Shown here piece after piece: positions 1-13,862 of a stretch of 64,000 nt of DNA. The DNA lies in assembly GCA_903953565.1 (NCBI GenBank), contig CAJBKE010000004.1:140594-204593 (forward strand), written 5' to 3'. Position numbers and translations under genes: made by a program. Position 1 is the first letter of the stretch. Each line of letters starts with the position of its first letter. Origin of the DNA: an uncultured Verrucomicrobiota bacterium (lineage in GTDB: Bacteria > Verrucomicrobiota > Verrucomicrobiia > Chthoniobacterales > JACTMZ01). Below the pieces are notes generated by a model that saw only the letters and a program-made list of their open reading frames with translations, was not told the origin of the DNA and ran no database searches.

Positions 1-1
1 C

Positions 2-313
2 ATGGGCGGCAATGTCTGGAACTGGTGCAGCGATCTTTACCGCGCCGACACCTTCGCGGAGCGGGCAAACGACAAAGGTGCTTGCTGCGATCCGCGAGGT
101 CCCCTCACCGCAGAGGGAGAAACACCGATCCCGGGCGATCCTTCCCCTCCGAGCGTTCCCGGTGCCGAACGCCGCGTGACCAAGGGCGGCTCGTTTCTCT
201 GCAATCCCTCGTATTGCGAGAGCTACCGACCATCAGCCCGCCGCGGCACACCTCCCGACACCGGAAGCAGCCATGTCGGCTTCCGGTGTGCGATGGATGC
301 ACCTGCCCCCTGA
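2..313 (+). CDS. Formylglycine-generating enzyme (FGE/SUMF1)-family protein, C-terminal part (5' truncated by window edge)
   Basis: GGNVWNWCSD...RVTKGGSFLCNPSYCESYRPSARRGTPPDTGSSHVGFRCA matches the FGE-sulfatase C-terminal motif pattern. Confidence 0.85.
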   Translation: MGGNVWNWCSDLYRADTFAERANDKGACCDPRGPLTAEGETPIPGDPSPPSVPGAERRVTKGGSFLCNPSYCESYRPSARRGTPPDTGSSHVGFRCAMDAPAP

Positions 314-343
314 GCCTTGGCCGCGGGAATCCCGCGGGCCACG

Positions 344-1015
344 TCATCGCTGAGACTGCTCGAACCCTGTCTGCGCACCACGCAGAGCCGGACTCTCTAC
401 TTCGGTGCCCGCAGCACGTCGCAAGCCCTCCAGCAGCAGCTCGCGGATCCGGCGATCCTGTCCGCAGATCGCCTGCACCGCCTCGTGTGCGCGCGGGTTC
501 AGGCTGAAATCCGGGTAATCCTGCTGCACCGCACGCCAAGCAGCCGTGGCCTCGTGATCGATCCCGGACAACCCGAGGAGTGCCGCGCGGAGCACAAGCA
601 GGTTGCTGCGAGAGTGATCAGCATGCGGGAGACAGGCTTCATTGTAGTGGCTACTCACAATGTAGCGGCCTTTGGCAAACGACAAATGAATGGGATCCGT
701 TTTCCCGCATTTCAAATAGTAAGTCTCCAGATCGCGCCGCAGTTTCGCCGCTTCTATCCGGACGATCGGATCTTTCAGCGAGTCAAAACTGGCCGGACGT
801 CCAAAAACCTCCACCGCCACCTCGCGGGCCGAGGTCGTCCGTCCTTGCAGACTGTTCTCCACCACGCGCTGCAGGAACCTCCGGTTGCGATCCGAGGCGG
901 GAAAATCGGAACTTTGCACGATGTGACGAACTTGGGTCATAACCTCCGCGGCATCGGGAACGCGGGGAGGTGCCGGGGTGGCTGTGGGGACGGGGTGCGG
1001 GTTGATCGTTTGCAA
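344..1015 (-). CDS. Hypothetical protein with N-terminal winged-helix-like region of the adenylate-cyclase/TPR-associated type
   Basis: FLQRVVENSLQGRTTSAREVAVEVFGRPASFDSLKDPIVRIEAAKLRRDLETYY resembles the 'VFGRP.FD...DPIVRVEA.RLRR.LEEYY' module. Confidence 0.6.
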   Translation of the reverse strand: MQTINPHPVPTATPAPPRVPDAAEVMTQVRHIVQSSDFPASDRNRRFLQRVVENSLQGRTTSAREVAVEVFGRPASFDSLKDPIVRIEAAKLRRDLETYYLKCGKTDPIHLSFAKGRYIVSSHYNEACLPHADHSRSNLLVLRAALLGLSGIDHEATAAWRAVQQDYPDFSLNPRAHEAVQAICGQDRRIRELLLEGLRRAAGTEVESPALRGAQTGFEQSQR

Positions 1016-1117
1016 GGTTCGCAGTCTACCGTCCGACTGCCTCCCCCGCGCTATGCAGTTTCCGAAAAATCAACCACGCGCGACAAGCGGCGAAAATAGG
1101 ATTAGATGTATTGCCCC

Positions 1118-2119
1118 ATGGATTCGCTGACCCAGATCGCTTTGGGATCCTGCGTCGCCGCCGCGTGTGTCCCGGGACGGCAGCGCCGCAAAGCTGCCCT
1201 CCTCGGCGCTGCATTGGGGACTGTTCCCGATCTTGATGTCTTCGTCGATTACGGCGATCCCGTTGCGAATTTCACCATGCATCGCGGGTTCAGCCACTCG
1301 CTGCTCGTCCTCGCCCCTTTGGGGCTCGTTCTTTGGGGCGCACTAAAAGTGTGGTGGCCTCCGGTCCGCGAGGCGCCGCGCCAATGGTTGGCCGCCATTC
1401 TCCTCGCCCTGCTCACCCACCCGCTGCTCGACGCGCACACCGCCTATGGCACGCAGCTCTTGTGGCCATCCGGCCTGGCCCCGGTCTCATGGGCCACATT
1501 GTTCATCATCGATCCGCTTTACACCCTGCCGCTTTTGGCCGGAATGATCGCCGTTTTGATTCGGCCCGCCTCGCGCTGCGCCGGGCGTTGGTTGGTCGCG
1601 GGGCTTTTCCTCAGCACGCTCTATATGGGCTGGTCATGGACCGCAAAAACTTTGGTCGAAGCCCAAGCGCGGCAAGCACTCCAAGCGCGCGGACTCGCCG
1701 ATGCCCCGATGTTTATCACTCCAACACCTCTCAACACGCTGCTTTGGCGCGTCGTTGTTCGCACCGACGGAGGATATTACGAGGGACTCGACTCCGTGGT
1801 GGCCGATGACGGGGAGATCGAGTTTACCTTCCATCCTTCCGATGACGCCGCATTGACTGCAGCGGCTGATGTGCCCGCGCTCGCGCGATTGTCTTGGTTC
1901 GCCGATGGCTTTGTCAGCGGCACCATGGACAAGGACACGCTTGTCATTGCCGATCTTCGCATGGGACAGCACCCCGACTATGTCTTCCGCCATGCAGTGG
2001 CCCGACGCGGGAATCCTCATTGGCAAGAGGTCGAGCCGCAACGGATCGCGGCAAGGATGCGGACAAACCTTCTCGCGTCCCTTTGGCAGCGAATCTGGTC
2101 GGCCGAGCCGGATCTTTAG
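1118..2119 (+). CDS. YdjM/DUF457-type membrane-bound metal-dependent hydrolase
   Basis: MDSLTQIALGSCVAAA...PDLDVF...HRGFSHSLL plus several hydrophobic segments; ORF track start 1106, ATG at 1118 preferred. Confidence 0.75.
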   Translation: MDSLTQIALGSCVAAACVPGRQRRKAALLGAALGTVPDLDVFVDYGDPVANFTMHRGFSHSLLVLAPLGLVLWGALKVWWPPVREAPRQWLAAILLALLTHPLLDAHTAYGTQLLWPSGLAPVSWATLFIIDPLYTLPLLAGMIAVLIRPASRCAGRWLVAGLFLSTLYMGWSWTAKTLVEAQARQALQARGLADAPMFITPTPLNTLLWRVVVRTDGGYYEGLDSVVADDGEIEFTFHPSDDAALTAAADVPALARLSWFADGFVSGTMDKDTLVIADLRMGQHPDYVFRHAVARRGNPHWQEVEPQRIAARMRTNLLASLWQRIWSAEPDL

Positions 2120-2190
2120 AGGGGTTTACGAAAATCTGTGGTCGCTCGTCATTCCGGCAGCGTCCCTGCTTGCGAGGCCAAGTCCCGCTG

Positions 2191-2925
2191 CTACGGAACA
2201 GCTCGCCGATTGGCAGGTTGGACCTGCGGACTTGTATCCTGCGACTCCAACCTTTTCACCCTCTCCTTCGTCCCGCGCAACGCGTACCCCTGCGTCTCCA
2301 GTTTCTCCGCCATCGCTGCTGTGATCATCCGCGCCGTGCGCTTCTGGTCGGCGGTGACTCCGGTTTTGGCGAGAGACACGAGAGCGCGTATGCCTCCGCC
2401 GATCGGCGTCGGAAACGTGAGCATACCGGGCTCGGCATTCGATCCGCCGGTTGTTTCGATTTCCGCAATCATCCGCCGTGTGCCGCGTGCGCCTACAACC
2501 GAAACGGTGGTCCGCGCTTCCATTTTCGTGCCTCCGGCTCCGAGTCCGACCACGCTGCGCAGCAGACGGCTGCCTTGATTGAGCCGCAAGAAGCGGCCCT
2601 CCACGATCCACGCGCCTTTCGAGGGCCGCAGCCCTTTGGTCAGCGGCACGGCCGGCGCGATTCGTTCCGAGATCCGCTCACATAGCTCGTTGGTGAAATT
2701 TTTCAGGACGGTCTGGCGGAAGTCTTCAAGCTCCGGGCCGGCGCGATCCACATCGAGGGCATCTGCCGGCACCTCAAAGTCGGCAACATAGACCCGGGTC
2801 GGCATGGCGAGACGATCCTGGGACCATTTGTCTTCCTTCACGCTGACCGAGGCGCAGCCGGCCATAAGGAGACACCCTGCGGCTCCAGCCAGCACCGGAC
2901 CAACGCGGAGTGGGTGGACTTTCAT
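2191..2925 (-). CDS. DUF4410-like lipoprotein
   Basis: Lipobox LLMAGCASV; VYVADFEV...GAWIVEGRFLRLNQGSRLLRSVVGLGAGGTKMEARTTV resembles DUF4410. Confidence 0.6.
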   Translation of the reverse strand: MKVHPLRVGPVLAGAAGCLLMAGCASVSVKEDKWSQDRLAMPTRVYVADFEVPADALDVDRAGPELEDFRQTVLKNFTNELCERISERIAPAVPLTKGLRPSKGAWIVEGRFLRLNQGSRLLRSVVGLGAGGTKMEARTTVSVVGARGTRRMIAEIETTGGSNAEPGMLTFPTPIGGGIRALVSLAKTGVTADQKRTARMITAAMAEKLETQGYALRGTKERVKRLESQDTSPQVQPANRRAVP

Positions 2926-3036
2926 CCGCTCCAACTTAGTGCCGGCCTCCACATGCCGTAAGTCTAATCGTCTTGCTCCAACGAAGAAGGTGAATCGCGG
3001 TGGCCCTACCGCGGTCTCTCACAGGAGTCCGACAAC

Positions 3037-6840
<3,804 letters not shown>

Positions 6841-6949
6841 GGGGAAGAAAATTCAGAGTCCAATTTTTAAAGGTGCCCGGAACGGATGGCAACCACACAT
6901 ACTACTAATTGTGGTGCGTCCGGCCAGTGGGCCCCATATTTAGCTAAGA

Positions 6950-8317
6950 ATGCCCTTATCTGCGAACAGTTTCTCGTTTGCCGAGAAGTCCGATATGGAC
7001 CTCCTCTTTGAACTGCTGCGCTTCCGCAGCGTGTCGACCAAGCCGGACCACGCGCCGGAAATGCGGGCCTGCGCGGATTGGCTCTGCGCCCTGCTCCGCC
7101 ATGGCGGGTTCCAGGCGGAGGTCGCGGAAACCGGCGGACACCCCGCTGTGCTGGCCCGCGGCCCCGAAGCGCCAGGCAAGCCGACTGTGCTGATTTACGG
7201 ACACTATGACGTCCAGCCCGAGGAGCCTCTGAATCTCTGGACCTCGCCGCCCTTCGAGCCGGCCATCCGCAACAAACGCGTCTTCGCCCGCGGGGCGACG
7301 GACAACAAGGGACAAATTCTCGCCCACATTCTCGGCGCCACCCACTTGTTGCGCGAGGAAGGGGCTTTGCCGGTGAATCTCATTTTCCTGATCGAAGGCG
7401 AAGAAGAGGTAGGAAGCACGAACCTTGATGACTTCATTCGCGCCCGCCGCAGCGAGCTACGCTGCGACATCATCGCCATCTCGGATACCGGGATGATCGC
7501 CGAGGGATATCCGACTTTGACCCAAAGCCTGCGTGGCATCGCGGCGATGGAGGTCATCGTGCGCGGCCCGGGGACGGATTTGCACTCCGGCATTTTCGGC
7601 GGCGCGGTCATGAATCCGGCCACCGCCCTCGTCAGAATGCTGGCCAGCCTGCATGATGACCGCGGTCGGATTGCTGTGCCCGGATTTTATGATGATGTGA
7701 CCAAACTCGACACCGCGGAACGCGAAGCGCTGGCTGCTTTGCCGGTCACTGAATCCGATTACCAACGCGAAACCGGCGTCCTCATCCTCGCCGGGGAGGA
7801 AGGCTTCAGCACCGTCGAGCGTATCGGTATTCGCCCCACGGCCGAAATCAACGGTCTGACCAGCGGCTACCAAGGCGCAGGCACCAAGACCGTGCTGCCA
7901 TCCGTCGCCTCGGCCAAACTCACCTTCCGCCTCGTTCCCAACCAAAAGCCCGACCGCGCACTCAATCTGGTGGAAATCCATCTGCAAAACGTTCTGCCGC
8001 CCGGCGTCGAAATGGAGATCGTTCGGGGTCACGGCGGAATGCCCTACGCGCTGGATTTGAAAAGCCCGTGGTGCGGCGCCGCATTACGCGCGCTTGAACA
8101 AACCTTCGGCCGTCCGCCTGCTCTGATGCGCGAAGGCGGAAGCATTCCCATCGTGCAAACTTTCCGCGAACTTCTCGGGTCGGACACGCTGCTCCTCGGT
8201 CTCGCCGCGCCGGACTGCAAAGCGCATGCGCCGGACGAAAACTTTCCGATCGAAAACTTCGAAGCCGGCATCCGGCTCCATCAAAATCTCCTGCACGAAC
8301 TTTCTCGTGGCGCCTGA
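6950..8317 (+). CDS. M20/M25/M40-family dipeptidase/peptidase
   Basis: VLIYGHYDVQPEEPLNLWTSPPFEP, RGATDNKGQ, EGEEEVGS, GGSIPIV motifs. Confidence 0.9.
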   Translation: MPLSANSFSFAEKSDMDLLFELLRFRSVSTKPDHAPEMRACADWLCALLRHGGFQAEVAETGGHPAVLARGPEAPGKPTVLIYGHYDVQPEEPLNLWTSPPFEPAIRNKRVFARGATDNKGQILAHILGATHLLREEGALPVNLIFLIEGEEEVGSTNLDDFIRARRSELRCDIIAISDTGMIAEGYPTLTQSLRGIAAMEVIVRGPGTDLHSGIFGGAVMNPATALVRMLASLHDDRGRIAVPGFYDDVTKLDTAEREALAALPVTESDYQRETGVLILAGEEGFSTVERIGIRPTAEINGLTSGYQGAGTKTVLPSVASAKLTFRLVPNQKPDRALNLVEIHLQNVLPPGVEMEIVRGHGGMPYALDLKSPWCGAALRALEQTFGRPPALMREGGSIPIVQTFRELLGSDTLLLGLAAPDCKAHAPDENFPIENFEAGIRLHQNLLHELSRGA

Positions 8318-8451
8318 GCACTTCTGGCCTGCGGCCTGCGCGCCACGGCCTCGAGCGAAATCCCCTTCGCCGACGGCATCTGCCGACCGCGGATCGCGTC
8401 ACGCACCGAAAAACTTGCACCACCCTCCCGAGTCGCTATGGTTTTACCCGC

Positions 8452-8535
8452 GCTCGGGTGGTGAAATGGCAGACACGTACGTTTGAGGGGCGTATGCCGC
8501 AAGGCATGGGGGTTCAAGTCCCCCCCCGAGCACCA
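8452..8535 (+). tRNA. tRNA-Leu (anticodon GAG), CCA encoded
   Basis: Acceptor GCTCGGG/CCCGAGC, anticodon stem TACGT/GCGTA around loop TTGAGGG, long variable arm TGCC-GCAA-GGCA, T-arm GGGGG-TTCAAGT-CCCCC, 3' ACCA. Confidence 0.93.
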
Positions 8536-8552
8536 CTTCCCTCCGCTTGCCC

Positions 8553-9938
8553 ATGAAGACCCGCCGCGAAACCGACACCATGGGAGCCATCGAGGTTCCC
8601 GCCGACCGCTACTACGGCGCGCAGACCGCGCGCTCGCTCGTCCATTTCGACATTGGCGACGACACCAAGCCACGCGAACTCGTCCGCGCCCTCGGGGTGC
8701 TCAAAAAAGCCTGCGCCCTCGTCAATCAAGACCTCGGCAAACTCCCCGCCGATAAAGCCAATCTCATTGCGCAAGCCGCCGACGAGGTCATCGCCGGCCG
8801 ACTCGACGACCATTTCCCGCTGCGCATCTGGCAAACCGGCTCCGGCACCCAGAGCAACATGAACGCCAACGAGGTCATCTCCAACCGCGCCATCGAAATG
8901 GCCGGCGGCGAAATGGGATCGAAAACGCCGGTGCATCCCAACGACCACGTCAACATGTCGCAGTCCTCGAACGACACCTTCCCCACGGCCATGTCCATCG
9001 CCGCAGCCGAAGTCGTCGTCCACAATTTGCTACCCGCCGTGCGCGAACTCCGCGACGCCCTCGACGCCAAAGCCAAGGCCTTCGACGGCATCGTCAAAAT
9101 CGGACGCACCCACCTGCAGGACGCGACCCCCATCACGCTCGGCCAGGAGTTCTCCGGCTACGTCGCCCTCCTCGACGCCGACCTCGCCCGCATCGAAGCC
9201 ACACTGCCGGGCGTCATGTCTCTCGGCATCGGTGGCACCGCGGTCGGCACCGGACTCAATTCGCATCCCGAATTCGGCGAACGCGCCGCCAAAAAAATCG
9301 CCGAATTGACCAGCCTACCGTTCACCTCGAACCCCAACAAATTTGCCGCACTTTCCGCTCACGACGAATTCGTCTTCGCCTCCGGCGCGCTGAAGACGCT
9401 CGCCTGCTCGCTGATGAAAGTCGCCAACGACATCCGCTGGCTGGCCAGCGGACCGCGTTGCGGACTCGGCGAGTTGACCATTCCCGAAAACGAACCCGGT
9501 TCCTCCATCATGCCGGGCAAAGTGAACCCGACGCAAAGCGAGGCCATGACCATGGTCTGCTGCCAGGTCATGGGAAACGACGCCGCCATCGGCTTCGCCG
9601 GATCGCAGGGCAATTTCGAACTCAACGTCTTCAAGCCCGTCATCATCCACAACTTCCTGCACTCCGTCCGGCTTCTCTCCGACGCCTGCCGCTCCTTCAC
9701 CCACCATTGCGCCAGCGGCATCGAGCCCAACATGGAGCGCATCAACCACTACGTGCAGGACTCGCTCATGCTCGTCACCGCGCTCAACCCGCACATCGGT
9801 TACGACAAAGCCGCGCAGATCGCCAAAACAGCGCACAAAGAAAAAAGCAGCCTCCGCGAAGCCGCCATCGCCTCCGGCCACCTTACCGGCGAACAGTTCG
9901 ACCAGTGGGTCAACCCGGAAGCCATGACCCGTCCTTAA
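8553..9938 (+). CDS. fumC: Class II fumarate hydratase
   Basis: [57 protein letters not shown] signature. Confidence 0.95.
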   Translation: MKTRRETDTMGAIEVPADRYYGAQTARSLVHFDIGDDTKPRELVRALGVLKKACALVNQDLGKLPADKANLIAQAADEVIAGRLDDHFPLRIWQTGSGTQSNMNANEVISNRAIEMAGGEMGSKTPVHPNDHVNMSQSSNDTFPTAMSIAAAEVVVHNLLPAVRELRDALDAKAKAFDGIVKIGRTHLQDATPITLGQEFSGYVALLDADLARIEATLPGVMSLGIGGTAVGTGLNSHPEFGERAAKKIAELTSLPFTSNPNKFAALSAHDEFVFASGALKTLACSLMKVANDIRWLASGPRCGLGELTIPENEPGSSIMPGKVNPTQSEAMTMVCCQVMGNDAAIGFAGSQGNFELNVFKPVIIHNFLHSVRLLSDACRSFTHHCASGIEPNMERINHYVQDSLMLVTALNPHIGYDKAAQIAKTAHKEKSSLREAAIASGHLTGEQFDQWVNPEAMTRP

Positions 9939-9946
9939 CCGGACGG
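9929..9946. terminator. Possible hairpin between convergent fumC and the 9954 ORF
   Basis: CCGTCC-TTAACC-GGACGG inverted repeat spanning the fumC stop; a second pairing TTAACCG/CGGTTAA (9935/9958). No T-run, so weak. Confidence 0.35.
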
Positions 9947-9953
9947 TTCGCGG

Positions 9954-12900
9954 TCAGCGGTTAAGGTGCAGTTTCAGCCGCCAGAATTGCTTCCTCGAGT
10001 CTGTCGGCAACCCGAGAGGCAGCTCATTCGCTTCGCCAACGGTGGTGATCAAGTCAGCCGGAATCGCCGTGGCGAAGTCATTTATGAGGCTCAAAGCGGT
10101 CTGCAATTCATAGTTGAACGATGCCGCATAGGCCGCAGGAAACTTCCAGTGCATGGTGTATTTTGAGTCGGCTGCCCTGCTCAAACGAAGGTCGCGGGGG
10201 AACAGGTCGACCAAGGGAGAGCCCGATCCAAGCGAAGGATCGGAGCCGTCCAAGTAAAGTTGGACGAGCGATTTGCCGCCCGCTCCTTTTGCGTAGGCAT
10301 TCTGACCCGTGCCGCCGAAAAATGCCTGCTCGTAGGCATCGCCCAACAAGTTTCCGTCTGTGTCTGCGCCGGGCGAAGTGGGCAGGCTGAGCAATGCAAC
10401 AGATTTTACCTCGATGGCTTGGCCGTAGAAACCGGCAGGTGGAGAAACATCAGTGTAGCCGGTTACGACGATCCGCGCGCCGGGGCGAAGGTCCAGGCTC
10501 TTGTTGAAGGCATAAGGCTTCCCACCCGCTTCGAGAAGCTTGTAACCGATCGGCATCGAGGGGAATCCTCCCCCGGGCAGCTCAAACTCGCCCGAATAGC
10601 TCATGGTCAGGGTAACAACACCCTCGGGACGCGGAACGGCGGAGCCGAGAATTTCAGCCACCCCGCTTATGGCGTTGGAGACCACGACAGGTTCAGGCGC
10701 GTTGCTGACACGTGGATCGACCACACCGGTCCGAATAAAAGAGCGCAGGATGTCGATGGGCAGCCCCGGCGCAGATGCAATGCCGGGGGTTGTGATATTG
10801 GTGAGGACATTGCTGATCTCCGACTCGGAGAGAGGACTTGCAGTCTCGTTGGTCCTCCGGCTGCTGAATTCGTAAACCGCATTGGCCACTTGAAGGAGCG
10901 CCGCCGCACTGGGCGAAGGTTCGGCTGTGGTGACCGCTTCCCGGATCGGGCCACTCAGCCCCGCGAATGTGTAAGCTGGTACTCCGGACACCCCGCCCGA
11001 TGACAGCATGGACAAGTCGGAAGATCCAAGAGGCACACGTGATTCATCTCCGGCGCGTCCAGGCAAGACTGTGAGGTTTGTTCTTCCCAGGAGTGCTCCG
11101 AGCTTCTCCTCAACCAATAAAGTGGAAACGGTTTCGGCCACCGACGCGAGGGCAGCGACCTTCTGTGCGGCAGGCGTCACAACAATTTCAAACACGAGCG
11201 GAGTGCCCACTCCGGCCGTCTGCCTCTCGCCGATGCGCACCGAGCAGAACGGCTCCAAAGTCGAAAGAGCTTGGATGCCGCTTGCCCCGGTTCCAGCCGG
11301 CGCGGCAATGCTGACAATGAAGCGAGGCATCGAGCCCGTGACAGTCGAGGGCCCGCTGTTCAACCAACCCGCTCCGGAGTTGGCTGCATCGAGTCGGGCT
11401 TTGACCAGCGCGGCATCCGCCGAGGCCGGAATCGTCGCCGAACCGCCGCCGGCGAGAATGATCGAACCGGCCGTCGGAAGGTAACGCGCGTGGAGGGCGC
11501 TGACCCAGTTGCTCGCCGCCGAGGCGACGCTGCCACCCCAGAAGTAAGCCTCGGGCAGAACCGATCCGCTGGCCGGAACGGCAACAAGACTTGCCATCTC
11601 CCGGCCGGGGGCAGGGCAATTGGTATTGGTTGCGCCGGTGAGTGCGAAATTTTGCGGCGTGCGGGCACTGACATAAGGCATCGAGGCATCCGTGGCCAAA
11701 CGGGCTATCGTGGCCGTGGCTGAACCGCCGAGGACAGCGGTGCGCGCGCTGCGGAGAAGAGCTCCGCTGGGCGACTGGACTGAGACCGTAACATTGGCAG
11801 CGGCCGGACGATCCGCCGCCGGGCTCGAGCTGCCGTCTCGGGCCAGCACGCTGACGGCCAGGTCGAAGGCTACTTGGTCCAGAGCCCCCAGCCTTGTGCC
11901 ATCCGGGGCACGGGCAATGGCATCGGAGGGGTCTGCGGGATCCGTGCCTGCAGCAATCTCCGACAGATCAGCATCTCCGTCCCCATCCGCATCGAAACCG
12001 GAGCGGGGATCGAGCTCCTTGGCTTGCTCGACGTAATCGGGCACTCCATCGCCATCGGAGTCCATGGCATCGGATCCGGAATCGAAGGAGAACACGGCAG
12101 ATGCAACCGGACTGCGCTCTCCCCCGGCCGATTCCGAATAAAAGGCGAGCACACCGCTCTGCAAAAGAATCAAGGGGACCGCGGGATCGTAGGCCTGCCA
12201 GGCGCCTGTCTCGTATGAGGTGTCAAACCTGCTATAGATCGTCCGCGTGGCCGGCATCCCTGCAGCCGCCAAACGCGCGTTTTCCGCCGAGGAAAGTTCC
12301 ACCTCTACAGCTGAATCGAACGAGCCGCCCGAAGGACTGGCCGTCACGGTGTCCGCGATGCCGGAGGTCGCGGGGGCTAGGTTGAAATAGGAGATGTCCG
12401 CCGCGAACTGACTGCCAAGCGCATGGGTGGCACCGGTGGGTGGCGTGCCGGCACTGGTGCTCGAAGGCGAGCCAAGACCGGTGGAGGAACCAAGGAAGAG
12501 CTCCCGCGTGACGTTCAACGGCGAAGGGAGAGGAACGCCTGCCGCCACCCCGCTGCTCCAATCGCCGGCGTTGGCTGTGCCGACCAACCGAGCGTTAGGA
12601 TCGACCAAGGGAGCGCCCTTGAAAAACAAAACATTGCCCCTCGAAGCGAGATTCGCCGAGGCGGGAAGTGCGGTGCTTCCGAGAAAAGCGCCGTCCCGGT
12701 CGTAACGCGCCATGGAGCTGCTGGCGCCGTCCCGCGAGGAGCCCTCGAACATGACGAAATCGCCGTTTGCCATGGGCACGCCGCCGATCAAAGCGGCCGC
12801 AGTTTTCGGGGAGAGCTCCTTCACGAGCTGAGGAAAACTGCCCGGAATATAATCGTAGACTCCCGCCAAAGGACTACCTCCCTCGAAGACGACCAGCAAA

Positions 12901-13862
12901 CGGTCGGGTGCCGAGCCGATGCCACGCACAGTCGCGAGCGATGCAATGGTCCGCGAAGGAAACACCATGTATTGCGGCGAGTAATCCGGCGCGGCGTTCG
13001 GCGTTCCATTGACAATGGAAAGGGGCGATGCCGTCAGCTTGTAGCTTTTGAGAAAGCCCGAGCTCAGCACGAGCATCCGCCAGTCGAGCGACGGACCGAA
13101 GAAACCCGAAACAATCTTGTCCTGAGAACCGACGGACAGGGAGACATCCGGTGACGATACGTTCATCACTCCATCGCCAACGTCGTGCAATTGCAGCGCG
13201 GCGGAACCGTAGGGCGAACCGACGACCAAAGCGGCGAGCACCTTGGATGGAGTGCGATCCACGCTGATCGGAAACATGCGCAGAACTTCCTGGTAAGACG
13301 GCAAGGTTCCGGCCGCGGCAAGATTGGCCAAAGAGCCTCCTGTATTGCGCCGGGTCTCCACTTTGCTCTCAGAGGGCGCGCCGTTCAGCGAACTCAACAC
13401 TACGGCATCGTCAAAACCGGCCGGTGCACCGCTGCCGACCCGGAGGAGCAAAGCTTTGTCCGGCCCGATGCCTGCGGTATCGAGCGGAACTGACGACAAC
13501 ATGTCAGGGCCGGAAAGCTTCACCCCTACGGCGCGGCCGTAGCGTGGATGCATGACGATGGCGTCACTGGCAGTCGCGGAAAACAGATGGCCGACGGCCA
13601 GCCCGGATATCTCGGGCAGGACGGCCCGCGGGCTCGAAACCGTGAAGGCACCGCCGGACGAACCGAGAGCCACGCGCAACTGTCCGTTTTCGCGATCGGC
13701 AATCAGGATGTCGGGATGCGTGTCGTTGTTAAAATCGGCCGAGATCGCCGTTTCCCGGCCAAAGGCCACATTGCAATCGGCGCAATTCGGAACGATGGGC
13801 GCGGGAGACGTCGCGATGAGAAGGCCGGAGGCAGAGAGGAAGCTGAAGAGGTGCTTGTTCAT
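9954..13862 (-). CDS. Large secreted protein with FG-GAP/VCBS-like N-terminus and Ca-binding (thrombospondin-3-like) DxDxDG repeats
   Basis: Signal peptide; SADFNNDTHPDILIADRENGQLRVALGS; DSDGDGVPDYVEQAKELDPRSGFDADGDGDADLSEIAAGTDPADPSDA. Confidence 0.75.
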   Translation of the reverse strand: MNKHLFSFLSASGLLIATSPAPIVPNCADCNVAFGRETAISADFNNDTHPDILIADRENGQLRVALGSSGGAFTVSSPRAVLPEISGLAVGHLFSATASDAIVMHPRYGRAVGVKLSGPDMLSSVPLDTAGIGPDKALLLRVGSGAPAGFDDAVVLSSLNGAPSESKVETRRNTGGSLANLAAAGTLPSYQEVLRMFPISVDRTPSKVLAALVVGSPYGSAALQLHDVGDGVMNVSSPDVSLSVGSQDKIVSGFFGPSLDWRMLVLSSGFLKSYKLTASPLSIVNGTPNAAPDYSPQYMVFPSRTIASLATVRGIGSAPDRLLVVFEGGSPLAGVYDYIPGSFPQLVKELSPKTAAALIGGVPMANGDFVMFEGSSRDGASSSMARYDRDGAFLGSTALPASANLASRGNVLFFKGAPLVDPNARLVGTANAGDWSSGVAAGVPLPSPLNVTRELFLGSSTGLGSPSSTSAGTPPTGATHALGSQFAADISYFNLAPATSGIADTVTASPSGGSFDSAVEVELSSAENARLAAAGMPATRTIYSRFDTSYETGAWQAYDPAVPLILLQSGVLAFYSESAGGERSPVASAVFSFDSGSDAMDSDGDGVPDYVEQAKELDPRSGFDADGDGDADLSEIAAGTDPADPSDAIARAPDGTRLGALDQVAFDLAVSVLARDGSSSPAADRPAAANVTVSVQSPSGALLRSARTAVLGGSATATIARLATDASMPYVSARTPQNFALTGATNTNCPAPGREMASLVAVPASGSVLPEAYFWGGSVASAASNWVSALHARYLPTAGSIILAGGGSATIPASADAALVKARLDAANSGAGWLNSGPSTVTGSMPRFIVSIAAPAGTGASGIQALSTLEPFCSVRIGERQTAGVGTPLVFEIVVTPAAQKVAALASVAETVSTLLVEEKLGALLGRTNLTVLPGRAGDESRVPLGSSDLSMLSSGGVSGVPAYTFAGLSGPIREAVTTAEPSPSAAALLQVANAVYEFSSRRTNETASPLSESEISNVLTNITTPGIASAPGLPIDILRSFIRTGVVDPRVSNAPEPVVVSNAISGVAEILGSAVPRPEGVVTLTMSYSGEFELPGGGFPSMPIGYKLLEAGGKPYAFNKSLDLRPGARIVVTGYTDVSPPAGFYGQAIEVKSVALLSLPTSPGADTDGNLLGDAYEQAFFGGTGQNAYAKGAGGKSLVQLYLDGSDPSLGSGSPLVDLFPRDLRLSRAADSKYTMHWKFPAAYAASFNYELQTALSLINDFATAIPADLITTVGEANELPLGLPTDSRKQFWRLKLHLNR

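Noticed and set aside
6880-6930. ACCACA...TGTGGT and GGCC..GGCC inverted repeats between smc and the peptidase
   Set aside because: Short stems, long loop, no T-run; compatible with chance in a divergent promoter region.
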